Source: Marinobacter sp. ANT_B65 (lineage in GTDB: Bacteria; Pseudomonadota; Gammaproteobacteria; Pseudomonadales; Oleiphilaceae). From it: 64,000 nucleotides of DNA. The stretch is from NCBI RefSeq assembly GCF_002407605.1, contig NZ_NXGV01000006.1, forward strand, positions 1,124 to 65,123, written 5' to 3'. The notes beneath the pieces are model-generated. The model was not told the DNA's origin, made no database searches, and saw only the letters and a list, made by a program, of their open reading frames with translations. Within the stretch, counting starts at the first letter, position 1. Each line of letters begins with the position of its first letter. The position numbers and the translations under genes are program-made. This document shows, piece by piece, positions 29,624-39,888 of this stretch.

Positions 29624-31204
29624 TTACCTGTGACGGAAATGTCTTACCCGAACCCCCACCAGCCCCAGAACAATAAAGTAGGTACCGCCTGCTACAGCTA
29701 CCAGCATCCCCATATGCAGAGAACGCTCGATACCATCCGCCGACAACCAGCGCATGACAGGCATATTCAGCCAGAGTATGACAGCAACCATAGCGGTGTT
29801 CGCCAAAAGGATCTGCGCGAGATATTCAGGCCAGCCAGGCTGGCTTTTCCAGGCCCCCTGACGCTTCAGGCCACGCCAGAGCAAAACAGCATTAAGCCAT
29901 GCGGACAAAGATGTCGCCAGAGCCAGACCTGCGTGAGCCATAGGAACAATGAGAGCCAGATTGAACACCATATTCGCGACCATCGCTATGATCCCGATTT
30001 TCACTGGCGTGCTCGTGTCCTGACGGGCGAAGAATCCCGGCGCCAACACCTTGATTACCATAAAGGCGAGCAAACCGGCGGAGTAAGCCCGTAAGCTTTG
30101 GGCTGACATGGCGACATCCCGGTCGGTGACTTCACCATAATGAAAGAGCGTCGCTATCAGCGGCTCAGCCAATAAGGCCAAAGCCAGAGCTGCGGGCACT
30201 CCTATAATCAAAACAGCACGAACGGCCCAGTCCAGTGTTGCAGCAAACTGGTCATTGGAGGCGGCAGCATGCTTGCGGGACAGGCTAGGAAGAATCACTG
30301 TTGCAATAGCAATTCCGAATACGCCCAAAGGCAATTCTGAAAGCCGGTCGGAGTAGTACAGCCAGGACACGCTTCCGGTTTCCAGGAACGAAGCCAGAAC
30401 AGTATCCAGCAAAAGGTTGAGCTGACTGACCGACACGCCAAAAAGGGCTGGCACCATAAGCTTGAGAATACGGCTGACACCTTCGTGCCGGTAATCCACT
30501 CTGGGCCGCGGCATCAGCCCCAGGCGCATCAAAAACGGTAACTGGAAGAAAAACTGCAGCGCACCGGCAATCAAGACCCCCCAGGCCAAAGCCATAACCG
30601 GCTCACTCATTACAGGAGCCAGGTAGACCGCAGCGCCAATCATCGCCAGGTTGAGCAGCACCGGCGTAAACGCAGGCACCGCAAAGCGGTCATAACTGTT
30701 CAGAATACCGCCAGCAAACGCAGTCAGAGAAATCAGCAACAGATAGGGAAAAGTGATGCGCAGCATGTCACTGGTCAACGCAAACTTGACGTCATCATCC
30801 AGAAAGCCGGGGGCGAAAACGGCCGTCAGAAGTGGTGCACCAAGCATGGCTGCAAGGGTGATACCCAGCAGAACAAGGCCAAGAGAGCCGGCAACTGCAT
30901 CTACCAGGCGCTTTACGTCGGAGGTAGGGCAGTTCTCACGATAAGATGAAAGCACGGGCACAAACGCCTGAGAAAACGCACCTTCGGCGAAAAGCCGGCG
31001 TAAAAAGTTGGGGATCTTAAAGGCAACAAAAAACGCATCGGCACCAGCGCCGGCGCCAAAATAACGCGCAATGACCATGTCCCGCACCAGGCCCAGGACC
31101 CGGGAGAGCATGGTCATTATACCCACCAGACCAGAAGACCTGAGCAGGCCTGGCCCTCTGGCGGGTGGTTGTTCGTCCGGTGACGTGTCGGGCTGCGATG
31201 ACAT
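29624..31204 (-). CDS. murJ: Lipid II flippase MurJ
   Basis: MurJ moves lipid II across the inner membrane for peptidoglycan synthesis. This 526-residue polytopic protein belongs to the MviN/MATE superfamily; about 14 hydrophobic segments can be followed, and the conserved N-terminal part (TMLSRVLGLVRDMVIARYFGAG.ADAFFVAFKIPN) is clear. An extra 25-residue hydrophilic N-terminus precedes it. It is divergent from rpsT, as in many gammaproteobacteria. Confidence 0.95.
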   Translation of the reverse strand: MSSQPDTSPDEQPPARGPGLLRSSGLVGIMTMLSRVLGLVRDMVIARYFGAGAGADAFFVAFKIPNFLRRLFAEGAFSQAFVPVLSSYRENCPTSDVKRLVDAVAGSLGLVLLGITLAAMLGAPLLTAVFAPGFLDDDVKFALTSDMLRITFPYLLLISLTAFAGGILNSYDRFAVPAFTPVLLNLAMIGAAVYLAPVMSEPVMALAWGVLIAGALQFFFQLPFLMRLGLMPRPRVDYRHEGVSRILKLMVPALFGVSVSQLNLLLDTVLASFLETGSVSWLYYSDRLSELPLGVFGIAIATVILPSLSRKHAAASNDQFAATLDWAVRAVLIIGVPAALALALLAEPLIATLFHYGEVTDRDVAMSAQSLRAYSAGLLAFMVIKVLAPGFFARQDTSTPVKIGIIAMVANMVFNLALIVPMAHAGLALATSLSAWLNAVLLWRGLKRQGAWKSQPGWPEYLAQILLANTAMVAVILWLNMPVMRWLSADGIERSLHMGMLVAVAGGTYFIVLGLVGVRVRHFRHR

Positions 31205-31340
31205 TCGGGCTTTATTCCGGGTTGCACACTCTTTCGGCTGGGCACTTCGGGAATTACCTGCTTCCCTGTGGAGCCCTTATCCGGCGAGCCGGGAGTTTAA
31301 CACAGCCCTATTGATTCCTGGGATCAAATGGGGTTTAGTA

Positions 31341-31369
31341 TTGACATTAACGGGTTTGAGCGGCATAGT
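31341..31369 (+). promoter_or_regulatory. Predicted rpsT promoter
   Basis: A perfect -35 TTGACA (31341-31346), a 17-bp spacer and -10 CATAGT (31364-31369) lie in the 299-base gap between murJ and rpsT. The implied 5' leader is about 125 bases, room for S20 feedback control. I see no other gene in the gap. Confidence 0.55.
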
Positions 31370-31503
31370 TCCGCGTCATTTATTTCGACGCGCTGGTTAT
31401 GGGCGCGCCCGCGATTTCAGGAATCCTCTGGATAGTATTTTGCCCAGAGTTTTCTGTACGAATCATTCAGTAACGAATTTTAAGTACTTTCAGGAGTTTT
31501 ACG

Positions 31504-31773
31504 GTGGCAAATACCCCGCAAGCCAAAAAGCGCGCACGTCAGAACGAGAAGAACCGCAAGCACAACACAAGCCTGCGTTCCATGACCCGCACTTACATGA
31601 AAAAAGTTCAGGTTCAGATTGAATCCGGCAATTATGAAGAAGCCCAGGCTGCCTTCAAAGCTGCCCAACCGATTATGGACAGCATGGTCAACAAAGGCAT
31701 CTTTGCCAAGAACAAGGTTGCCCGCCAGAAGAGCCGCATGAGTGCCAAAATCAAGGCCCTGAAGAGCGCCTGA
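31504..31773 (+). CDS. rpsT: 30S ribosomal protein S20
   Basis: Ribosomal protein S20 binds 16S rRNA early in 30S assembly. It is an 89-residue, strongly basic helical protein with the standard start (ANTPQAKKRARQNEKNRKHN) and end (KNKVARQKSRMSAKIKAL). The start codon is GTG with CAGGAG about 8 bases upstream; non-ATG starts are known for rpsT and help its autoregulation in E. coli. It is transcribed alone between murJ and proB. Confidence 0.98.
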   Translation: MANTPQAKKRARQNEKNRKHNTSLRSMTRTYMKKVQVQIESGNYEEAQAAFKAAQPIMDSMVNKGIFAKNKVARQKSRMSAKIKALKSA

Positions 31774-31809
31774 CAGCATTTGCTGCACTAGCTCAAAGCT
31801 CTTACTGCT

Positions 31810-31840
31810 AAAAAAACCGGCCTCCAAGCCGGTTTTTTTT
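31810..31840. terminator. Bidirectional terminator between rpsT and proB
   Basis: The hairpin ACCGGC...GCCGGT has a 6-base loop, with six or more A on the left and eight T on the right, so it can stop transcription from rpsT and from the convergent proB unit. It lies 36 bases past the rpsT stop. Confidence 0.88.
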
Positions 31841-31843
31841 ATT

Positions 31844-32968
31844 TCAGACAATAACCATGTTATCCCGATGAATCATCTCTTCGTCGGATATATAACCCAG
31901 AACATCTGCAATACTGCGACTTGACCGACCAGCTATCGCTCCGGCATCACGAGAATCGTAATTTACCAACCCACGGGCAATCTCCCTACCCTCAGAGTCA
32001 ACGCAAGACACCATCTCTCCACGCCGGAACTTCCCGGCAACACGCCTGACCCCAACCGGCAGAAGACTACGACCACCTTGCCGAAGCACCTTCACAGCCC
32101 CATCATCAAGCATCAACTCACCCCGGGTTTGCAGGTGACTAGCCAGCCACTGCTTGCGTGCAGCAATACGCTCCTGCTCCGGAAGCAGCAAAGTACCAAT
32201 AACATCCCCCTGGCGTAGCCGGGCAAGAACACCCTCAATACGCCCTCCCGCAATCACCGTAAACGCTCCGGAGCGTGCAGCGAGGCGCGCTGCGCGAAGC
32301 TTGGTCTGCATACCACCACGACCAAGAACCCCCGCACTCCCACCAGCCATGGCATCCAGCTCACGATCACCAGCAAACCTCTCTGTTACCAGACTTGCAT
32401 CGGAATTCTTGCGAGGATCCTTATCAAACAAGCCAAGCTGATCAGTCAGAATAATCAGCCCGTCAGCCTCAACCACGTTAGCCACCAGGGCACCCAAGGT
32501 ATCGTTATCGCCAAAGCGGATTTCATCTGTAACAACCGTATCGTTTTCATTCACAATCGGCACAACACCAAAATCCAACAGCGCCTTCAGCGTACTACGC
32601 CCATTCAGATAACGCTTACGGTCAGAAAGATCATCATGAGTCAGCAGAATCTGGGCAGTGTGTATACCATGGCGCTTGAACTCTGCCTCCCAGGTCTGTA
32701 CCAATCCCATCTGACCCACTGCAGCCGCAGCCTGAAGTTCGTGCAACTGTTCTGGCCGCTTTGCCCATCCCAGACGACTCATACCCTCCGCCACCGAGCC
32801 GGAAGACACCACAACGAGCTCAACACCCTGCCCAACCAGTGCCGCCATCTGATCCACCCAAAGTCCAAGTGCAGGCACATCCAACCCCTGGCCATCGTTT
32901 GTCAGAAGGGCACTACCAATTTTCACCACCAAACGGCGTGCCTGACGCAGCCGGACGCGTTCTGTCAT
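31844..32968 (-). CDS. proB: Glutamate 5-kinase
   Basis: ProB phosphorylates glutamate in the first step of proline synthesis and is feedback-inhibited by proline. It has an amino acid kinase domain ([50 protein letters not shown]) and a C-terminal PUA domain, giving the long 374-residue form. I prefer the ATG at 32968 with GGA upstream; a TTG at 32980 would add four residues. It lies 15 bases after obgE. proA is not in the window. Confidence 0.95.
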   Translation of the reverse strand: MTERVRLRQARRLVVKIGSALLTNDGQGLDVPALGLWVDQMAALVGQGVELVVVSSGSVAEGMSRLGWAKRPEQLHELQAAAAVGQMGLVQTWEAEFKRHGIHTAQILLTHDDLSDRKRYLNGRSTLKALLDFGVVPIVNENDTVVTDEIRFGDNDTLGALVANVVEADGLIILTDQLGLFDKDPRKNSDASLVTERFAGDRELDAMAGGSAGVLGRGGMQTKLRAARLAARSGAFTVIAGGRIEGVLARLRQGDVIGTLLLPEQERIAARKQWLASHLQTRGELMLDDGAVKVLRQGGRSLLPVGVRRVAGKFRRGEMVSCVDSEGREIARGLVNYDSRDAGAIAGRSSRSIADVLGYISDEEMIHRDNMVIV

Positions 32969-32983
32969 AGGAAAGTCCAAAAT

Positions 32984-34177
<1,194 letters not shown>

Positions 34178-34204
34178 TCAACCCTTTGCGCGTAGCGCAT
34201 AAAC

Positions 34205-34242
34205 TAAAAAGCCCCGCAGCCTCAAAGAAGCTTTGCGGGGCT
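34205..34242 (-). terminator. Terminator after rplU-rpmA
   Basis: The stem AGCCCCGCA...TGCGGGGCT (34210-34242) carries an inner AAGCTT-type pairing and is followed on the minus strand by TTTTT. It lies between rpmA and obgE, so obgE is read through it or from its own promoter. Confidence 0.8.
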
Positions 34243-34320
34243 CCGGGCGATTCTGAATTCTGATTATACTAGCAGAATATCAGAGCCACCCAAGATTCGA
34301 CAGAACCGGATCGCCGCTGC

Positions 34321-34581
34321 TTATGCAGCCGGAACGATACTTACAAACTTGCGGTTTTGCGGACCTTTTACTTCGAATTTGACCTGACCGTCTGCTTTCG
34401 CAAACAAGGTGTGGTCTTTACCCAGGCCAACATTAACGCCAGGGTGGAAACGGGTTCCGCGCTGACGAACGATAATGCTGCCTGCGGATACGGATTCGCC
34501 GCCGTAGCGCTTGACACCAAGTCGTTTCGACTCGGAATCGCGACCGTTACGGGTACTACCTGCTGCTTTTTTGTGAGCCAT
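34321..34581 (-). CDS. rpmA: 50S ribosomal protein L27
   Basis: L27 lies near the peptidyl-transferase centre. The 86-residue sequence is canonical ([20 protein letters not shown] at the start, [17 protein letters not shown] loop in the middle). Its N-terminus needs no protease processing, unlike that of Firmicutes. It is the second gene of the rplU-rpmA unit, 35 bases after rplU. Confidence 0.98.
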   Translation of the reverse strand: MAHKKAAGSTRNGRDSESKRLGVKRYGGESVSAGSIIVRQRGTRFHPGVNVGLGKDHTLFAKADGQVKFEVKGPQNRKFVSIVPAA

Positions 34582-34616
34582 GACAAGCCTCCTGATTAAG
34601 GGGTTTTTCCGGGAGC

Positions 34617-34928
34617 TTAGCCCTGGATACCCGTGATCTTGACTTCAGTAAACCACTGACGGTGGCCCTGACGCTTCATTGAGTGCTTACGACGACGGAA
34701 CTTGATGATATTGATCTTGTCGTGACGACCGTGGCTTACCACTTCCGCAGTCACTTTGGCACCATCAACTACCGGCGCGCCAACTTTGAAATTGTCGCCA
34801 TCGGCGATCAGCAGAACGCGGTCAAACTCAACGTTGCCGCCAGTTTCCACTTCCAGCTTTTCAAGCTTCAGAGTTTCGCCTTCTTTCACTCGGTGCTGTT
34901 TACCACCGCTAACAATAACTGCGTACAT
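34617..34928 (-). CDS. rplU: 50S ribosomal protein L21
   Basis: L21 is a 103-residue protein that binds 23S rRNA near domain VI with L20. The sequence has the standard start ([18 protein letters not shown]) and end ([14 protein letters not shown]). I placed the start at the ATG at 34928, with GGAG about 8 bases upstream, rather than at an upstream in-frame codon (34952). It leads the rplU-rpmA operon, divergent from ispB. Confidence 0.98.
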   Translation of the reverse strand: MYAVIVSGGKQHRVKEGETLKLEKLEVETGGNVEFDRVLLIADGDNFKVGAPVVDGAKVTAEVVSHGRHDKINIIKFRRRKHSMKRQGHRQWFTEVKITGIQG

Positions 34929-35037
34929 TAACTTTCTCCGCGATTGACCCATCCCTGCTCTTATCCGCCTGATTCTAAGGGAAGCGCTTTGGCAACCCTA
35001 TAACAGGGAGCGCAGGTTGGGATGAGTTGGGCGCGTG

Positions 35038-35066
35038 ATTGTACGAAAAGGCGCCCGGCAATACAA
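35038..35066 (-). promoter_or_regulatory. Predicted rplU promoter
   Basis: On the minus strand, -35 TTGTAT (35061-35066), a 17-bp spacer and -10 TACAAT (35038-35043) lie about 110 bases before rplU. The site is back to back with the ispB promoter. Confidence 0.4.
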
Positions 35067-35072
35067 GTCAAG

Positions 35073-35101
35073 TTGACACTAACTACAGCAATACCTAGCA
35101 T
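35073..35101 (+). promoter_or_regulatory. Predicted ispB promoter
   Basis: A perfect -35 TTGACA (35073-35078), a 17-bp spacer and -10 TAGCAT (35096-35101) lie about 70 bases before the ispB start. Confidence 0.6.
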
Positions 35102-35177
35102 TGCCGCGTCCTCCCTGTATTATCAGCAGGCCAGACAGTCACATAACTACGACACCAGCAAGGGATCCAGAAGCCGC

Positions 35178-36146
35178 ATGACAGCCCAGCGCATTTACGA
35201 CACAGTGGCGGACGACTTCAACCGCGTTAATGACCTGATCATCAAACAGCTTTCTTCAGACGTTCCGCTGGTAGAAAAAATAGCCCAATACATCATCGAA
35301 AGCGGTGGCAAGCGCCTGAGACCCCTGCTGGTTTTACTTGCCTGCAGGGCTGCAGGCTATAGCAAAGACGAGCATCTCAAGCTGGCAGCTGTCATAGAGT
35401 TCCTGCATACCGCCACCCTCTTGCATGACGATGTGGTAGATACCTCTGATATGCGCCGGGGGCGGAGCACTGCCAACGCAAAATGGGGAAACGCCCCAAG
35501 CGTGCTGGTAGGTGATTTCCTTTACGCCCGTGCATTCGAGATGATGGTAGAGCTGCAAAGCCTTCCGATCATGACAGTTCTGTCCCACGCCACAGCAGTA
35601 ATTGCCCAGGGCGAAGTCATGCAACTGACGAACGTAAAAAACCCGGACCTGACCGAAGATCAGTACATGCAGGTCATCCACAATAAAACTGCCATGCTTT
35701 TTGAGGCAGCCTCCCATACCGGAGCCTTACTCGCCAATGCAGACCAAACCCAGGAGCAGGCCCTTAAAGACTACGGCAAACATCTTGGCCTTGCCTTTCA
35801 GTTGGTGGACGATGTTCTGGATTATCGCGGCGATGCCGAAGCTATGGGCAAAAACGTCGGTGACGATCTGGCCGAAGGCAAAACCACCCTCCCCCTGATC
35901 CACGCCATGACCCACAGTAAAGAAGAAGACCGCCAACTCATTCGCAAAGCTATCCGTAAAGGCGGCCTGGATGACTTGCCACTAATCCTGAAACTCGTTG
36001 AGAGCTCCGGAGCTTTGGAGTACACCATGGAGCGGGCCAGGGCAGAGGCCACAAAAGCCTCAGACACCCTGAAAGCTCTTGCAGCCTCTCCGCACAAAGA
36101 AGCTCTGGAACTGCTTACTCAGGTTGCTGTCGCGCGAGTCAGCTAA
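35178..36146 (+). CDS. ispB: Polyprenyl (octaprenyl-type) diphosphate synthase
   Basis: This trans-prenyltransferase elongates farnesyl diphosphate with IPP to make the side chain of ubiquinone. Both aspartate-rich motifs are present: LLHDDVVDTSDMRRG near residue 85 and LVDDVLDYRGD near 210. At 322 residues it has the usual length. The ATG at 35178 begins the family N-terminus; upstream frame is open but unlikely to be coding. The chain length made (C40 or C45) cannot be told. Its last 8 bases overlap the end of the convergent gene. Confidence 0.94.
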   Translation: MTAQRIYDTVADDFNRVNDLIIKQLSSDVPLVEKIAQYIIESGGKRLRPLLVLLACRAAGYSKDEHLKLAAVIEFLHTATLLHDDVVDTSDMRRGRSTANAKWGNAPSVLVGDFLYARAFEMMVELQSLPIMTVLSHATAVIAQGEVMQLTNVKNPDLTEDQYMQVIHNKTAMLFEAASHTGALLANADQTQEQALKDYGKHLGLAFQLVDDVLDYRGDAEAMGKNVGDDLAEGKTTLPLIHAMTHSKEEDRQLIRKAIRKGGLDDLPLILKLVESSGALEYTMERARAEATKASDTLKALAASPHKEALELLTQVAVARVS

Positions 36147-37125
36147 GGCCGCTCCGACCGTGGGGCGCGCTGAAATCCAGCCGCGGCCCCACCGGAACAA
36201 TCTGCACGGGGTTAATGGTACGCTGACTCACGTAATAGTGGCGTTTGACCTGGTCAATATTCACCGTACCAGCCACACCAGGCATCTGATACAACTCGCG
36301 CAAATACCCTGAAAGAGCAGGAAAATCGCTCACTGGCTGGCGATTGCATTTAAAGTGCCCATAGTACACAGCATCAAACCGGACCAGTGTTGTAAACAAG
36401 CGCCAATCGGCTTCAGTAACACGATCACCCATCAGATAACGCTGCCGTGACAACCGCGCCTCCAGCCAGTCCATAGTGTCAAACAGATCAGAATACGCAT
36501 TCTCATACTGTGCCTGAACCGTCGCAAAGCCTGCCTTATAAACACCATTATTAACTGTGTGATACACACGTTCATTCACTGCATCGATGTCTGCACGCAA
36601 CGCCTCTGGATAGTAATCCAAATCGCTGCGAACACCATCCAGGCTGTCAAATTCACAGTTAAACATCCGGATAATATCAGCCGACTCATTACTGACAATG
36701 GTCTGCCTGTGTTTATCCCACAAAACCGGAACTGTCACTCGCCCCGTATACTCAGGCGCCGCTTTCGTATAGATCTGACGCAAAAAGCGGAAGTCGTACA
36801 AATCATCCCTGCCCCCCTCTTCTCCCGGGCGGAATTCCCAGCCATCCTCCAGCATATCCGGATGCACAACCGACACCGAAACATGAGCCTCAAGCCCCTT
36901 CAGTTTCCGGAAAATCATCGTACGATGGGCCCAGGGACAAGCCAGAGAAACATAGAGATGGTAACGTCCTGACTCAGCTTTAAAGCCCCCCTCACCCGTC
37001 AGCCCCGGCGAGCCATCCACGGTCACCCAGTTCCGGAACCGCGCCGCATCACGCTCAAACCTGCCGCCGGTCTTGCCGGTGTCATACCACTGATCATGCC
37101 ACTTACCATCGACGAGAAGGCCCAC
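36139..37125 (-). CDS. yqjG: Glutathionyl-hydroquinone reductase (Xi-class glutathione transferase)
   Basis: This enzyme reduces glutathionyl-hydroquinones to hydroquinones with glutathione. The YqjG/PcpF/ECM4 family pattern is clear: LVDGKWHDQWYDTGKTGGRFERD at the start, the catalytic cysteine in SLACPWAHRTMIFRKLKGL, and the all-alpha C-terminal domain (MGDRVTEADWRLFTTLVRFD). I chose GTG at 37125 (GGGAG 8 bases upstream) because the family begins just there, giving 328 residues; the open frame to 37254 is probably non-coding. It is divergent from a LysR regulator. Confidence 0.9.
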   Translation of the reverse strand: MGLLVDGKWHDQWYDTGKTGGRFERDAARFRNWVTVDGSPGLTGEGGFKAESGRYHLYVSLACPWAHRTMIFRKLKGLEAHVSVSVVHPDMLEDGWEFRPGEEGGRDDLYDFRFLRQIYTKAAPEYTGRVTVPVLWDKHRQTIVSNESADIIRMFNCEFDSLDGVRSDLDYYPEALRADIDAVNERVYHTVNNGVYKAGFATVQAQYENAYSDLFDTMDWLEARLSRQRYLMGDRVTEADWRLFTTLVRFDAVYYGHFKCNRQPVSDFPALSGYLRELYQMPGVAGTVNIDQVKRHYYVSQRTINPVQIVPVGPRLDFSAPHGRSGLS

Positions 37126-37165
37126 TAATGACTCCCATGAACAAACGAATAGCTCAACAACTGAA

Positions 37166-37199
37166 GGTGCAGGCTCAGTTGCCACCATGCACCTGCACC
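37166..37199. promoter_or_regulatory. Inverted repeat between yqjG and the LysR gene
   Basis: GGTGCAGG (37166-37173) and CCTGCACC (37192-37199) form a perfect 8-bp inverted repeat with an 18-base spacer, in the 159-base gap between the divergent genes. This is where a LysR regulator would bind both its own and its target promoter. Operator function is inference. Confidence 0.4.
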
Positions 37200-37284
37200 C
37201 AACATTTAATAAGAGTAGAATAACGGCGACCCTGCTACCCTCACAAACGAGCAATTCTGGCCAACAACTTCAGATAATTCGAAC

Positions 37285-38196
37285 ATGCACGCAGCCATCA
37301 CTATAGACGCCCTCCGGGTGCTCGACGCCATTGACCGCAAAGGTAGTTTTGCAGGTGCCGCCGGAGAGCTCTTCCGAGTGCCATCAGCCATTAGCTACAC
37401 AGTGCAAAAGCTCGAAGAAGACCTGAGCGTAGCTCTGTTCGACCGAAGTGGACACAGGGCTGTACTTACTCCAGCAGGCCGTTACCTGCTAAATGAAGGC
37501 AGGACCCTCCTGGGTGCTGCCGAAAACCTCGCACATTCAACCCGGCAAGTTGCACAAGGCTGGGAAACCCGATTGCGCATCGGGTTCAATTCACTATTAC
37601 CAGCGGAGTGCCTGTTCCCGGCCATCAAGGACTTCTCCGCACTGGGCGTTCCTGTCGACGTTCAAATTACAGAAGAGGTTTTTGCCGGCACATGGGATGC
37701 ACTCCAAAGCCGCAGAGTAGATCTGATTGTCGGAGCCGACGACATCAGCAAGCCCGCCGGAAACTTTACCAGCCATATACTAGGCAACATGGAATTTATT
37801 TTTGCTGTCTCACCTGACCACCCACTGGCATCGGCAGAAGAGCCGTTAAGCGAAGAAGTGATCTGTGGCTTCCCGGCAGCGGTTGCCGCAGACACATCCC
37901 GCTCCCTGCCCGCTGGTAACGCCGGCATCTTTCACAGACAGCGTACGCTGACCGGTGCCACTATCGACCATAAAATTGCCATACAAAAAGCCGGCCTTGG
38001 CATAGGCTGGCTACCAAAACCTCGTATAAAGGAACTCCTGGCTTCTGGCCAGCTCATAGAGAAGCAAGTATGCGAACCCCGGCAACCCATTTCACTCCAG
38101 ACCGCCAGGCACGCAGACGACAAACGTAAGGCTTTGACATGGTTCTGGAAAAGACTGGTTGAAGACCCTGCAGTGGCAGAATGGCTAACTGACTGA
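37285..38196 (+). CDS. LysR-family transcriptional regulator, YhaJ-like
   Basis: A 303-residue LysR regulator has an N-terminal winged helix-turn-helix (about residues 6-65: LRVLDAIDRKGSFAGAAGELFRVPSAISYTVQKLEEDL) and a substrate-binding domain. The HTH wording and the following RSGHRAVLTPAGR closely resemble E. coli YhaJ as I recall it; there yhaJ lies near yqjG and responds to quinone-like compounds. The divergent yqjG homologue here supports control of that gene. The effector is unknown. I see no good ribosome site before the ATG. Confidence 0.85.
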   Translation: MHAAITIDALRVLDAIDRKGSFAGAAGELFRVPSAISYTVQKLEEDLSVALFDRSGHRAVLTPAGRYLLNEGRTLLGAAENLAHSTRQVAQGWETRLRIGFNSLLPAECLFPAIKDFSALGVPVDVQITEEVFAGTWDALQSRRVDLIVGADDISKPAGNFTSHILGNMEFIFAVSPDHPLASAEEPLSEEVICGFPAAVAADTSRSLPAGNAGIFHRQRTLTGATIDHKIAIQKAGLGIGWLPKPRIKELLASGQLIEKQVCEPRQPISLQTARHADDKRKALTWFWKRLVEDPAVAEWLTD

Positions 38197-38321
38197 ACCA
38201 GCCTTGCAGGGTAGAGCCATAATGCCTCCGCCGATAAGGCCGTACACACAGATGAGCCATCCGGGACGACAGAAGAATAATCTATACTGCGACGAACCCT
38301 GATAAAGAATGGAGCCCATCG

Positions 38322-39866
38322 ATGCGGCAGCTAACCGAACTGGACGCCTCCTTCCTGAACCGAGAATCGGCGAAAGCACCGATGCATATCGAAAGCATCT
38401 ACCTCTTCGATGCCAGCGAGCAGGAAACGCCTCTGGCATTCAGTAGTTTTGCCGCCTATCTTCGGAGCCGCCTGCACGCATTGCCTGTTTTCCGGCAGCG
38501 CCTGAAAGAAATTCCCCTGCGTCTCGGCCGACCATACTGGATTGATGATGCTCACTTCAGACTCGAAAGACACCTGGCCCACGTCAGGCTCAGCGAAAAC
38601 AGCAGAGAGGCCAGCCTGATGACGCTTGCATCGAGGATTCTTGAAGAGCCATTAAAAAGGGATCGCCCGCTCTGGCATATAACATTCGTAGACGGTTTTC
38701 GGCTGGATGACAGAAACAGTAATGACAAAGCAGGCCCTGAAGGTTTCGCGCTCATCGTCAAACTGCATCACGCAGCCATTGACGCCTTCAGCGGCGAGGA
38801 AATCATCAGTAAACTGCTGGAATATACACAGGAGCCTCAGCCCATAAGCCCGCCACGACCCTGGCAATCGAGACCGGAACCATCAGAAGAACGAATACTG
38901 ATCCAGGCCGGCGCCAATATGTTGCGCACTCCCTGGCGATTCGCATCCTCGGCCGCAGGCGCCATAGAGACGAAGGTCCGGAGCCTGATCCAGAAGCAAC
39001 TGTTAAAAACCCCCTTGCCAGGCCCACTGTTTTCCGCCTCTCACAGCCCGCTAAGCCGACAAATCACAGCCAATCGCCACATCATATCCGTTAAAATCAA
39101 ATTATCCCGTCTCAAAGCAGTCAAGGCCACGCTGGCTGGCAATATCACACTGAATGATGTGGTACTGGGGCTCTGCGCAGAAACACTGAAGCGATATCTG
39201 AACGAGCAGCGAGCAGGGTCAGGCCAGTCTCTGATTGCCATGACACCTATTTCAGTACGCTCTGACACGCTGCGCAGAACCACAGGGAACCAGATGGCCG
39301 CCATGCTGCTGGATCTTGCCACAAACGAACCCGATCCGGCCCTGCGCATTTACAGAATCCACAGTAATGCAGTGGCATCCAGGCCATACCGGGATGCGAT
39401 CGCCGCAGACAGGCTAACGGAGCTATTACCCTCCAGCATGCTGGCATTGTCTGCACGTCTGTATTCGGAGTTGCAGATTTCCAAGCGCTACCGACCAGCA
39501 TTCAACCTGCCCATTACCAACGTACCCGGCCCTCAGGTGCCCCTCTACCTGCGGGGCGCGAAACTTGCGCAACAATACAATGCTGCGCCGCTATTCGATG
39601 GGATGGGTCTCGTTATAATTGCCGTGAGTTATCAAGGTAGCCTGACACTCAACTTTACCCTCTGCCCCGATGTCGTAGTCCGGGGCGACTCACTCCGGAA
39701 TCATGTTAATGAAAGCCTGGAGGCCATAGTAGACGCCGCCAGCGCATTGAAACCAGAGGTGGTACACACCCCTTTCACAACGCCCCGGAGCCAGACACCG
39801 ACAGACGATGAAAAGAGCCTGCCAGAGAGTGCGCTAAAGAAACCTAAAGGTCGCTTCAGGCGCTAA
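38322..39866 (+). CDS. Wax ester synthase / diacylglycerol acyltransferase homologue
   Basis: WS/DGAT enzymes esterify fatty alcohols or diacylglycerol with acyl-CoA to make storage lipid. The family N-terminus (LTELDASFLNRESAKAPMHI), the PLW segment (RDRPLWHITFVDG), the NDVVL motif (LNDVVLGLCAETLKRYL) and the C-terminal PITNVPGPQVPLYLRGA are present. The active-site motif reads HHAAIDA (149-155) rather than HHxxxDG: both histidines and the aspartate are kept, the final glycine is alanine. At 514 residues it is slightly longer than usual, with a hydrophilic tail. It may be active or a diverged paralogue. Confidence 0.88.
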   Translation: MRQLTELDASFLNRESAKAPMHIESIYLFDASEQETPLAFSSFAAYLRSRLHALPVFRQRLKEIPLRLGRPYWIDDAHFRLERHLAHVRLSENSREASLMTLASRILEEPLKRDRPLWHITFVDGFRLDDRNSNDKAGPEGFALIVKLHHAAIDAFSGEEIISKLLEYTQEPQPISPPRPWQSRPEPSEERILIQAGANMLRTPWRFASSAAGAIETKVRSLIQKQLLKTPLPGPLFSASHSPLSRQITANRHIISVKIKLSRLKAVKATLAGNITLNDVVLGLCAETLKRYLNEQRAGSGQSLIAMTPISVRSDTLRRTTGNQMAAMLLDLATNEPDPALRIYRIHSNAVASRPYRDAIAADRLTELLPSSMLALSARLYSELQISKRYRPAFNLPITNVPGPQVPLYLRGAKLAQQYNAAPLFDGMGLVIIAVSYQGSLTLNFTLCPDVVVRGDSLRNHVNESLEAIVDAASALKPEVVHTPFTTPRSQTPTDDEKSLPESALKKPKGRFRR

Positions 39867-39888
39867 CAGTCGGCAGAGTTCCGGACAC

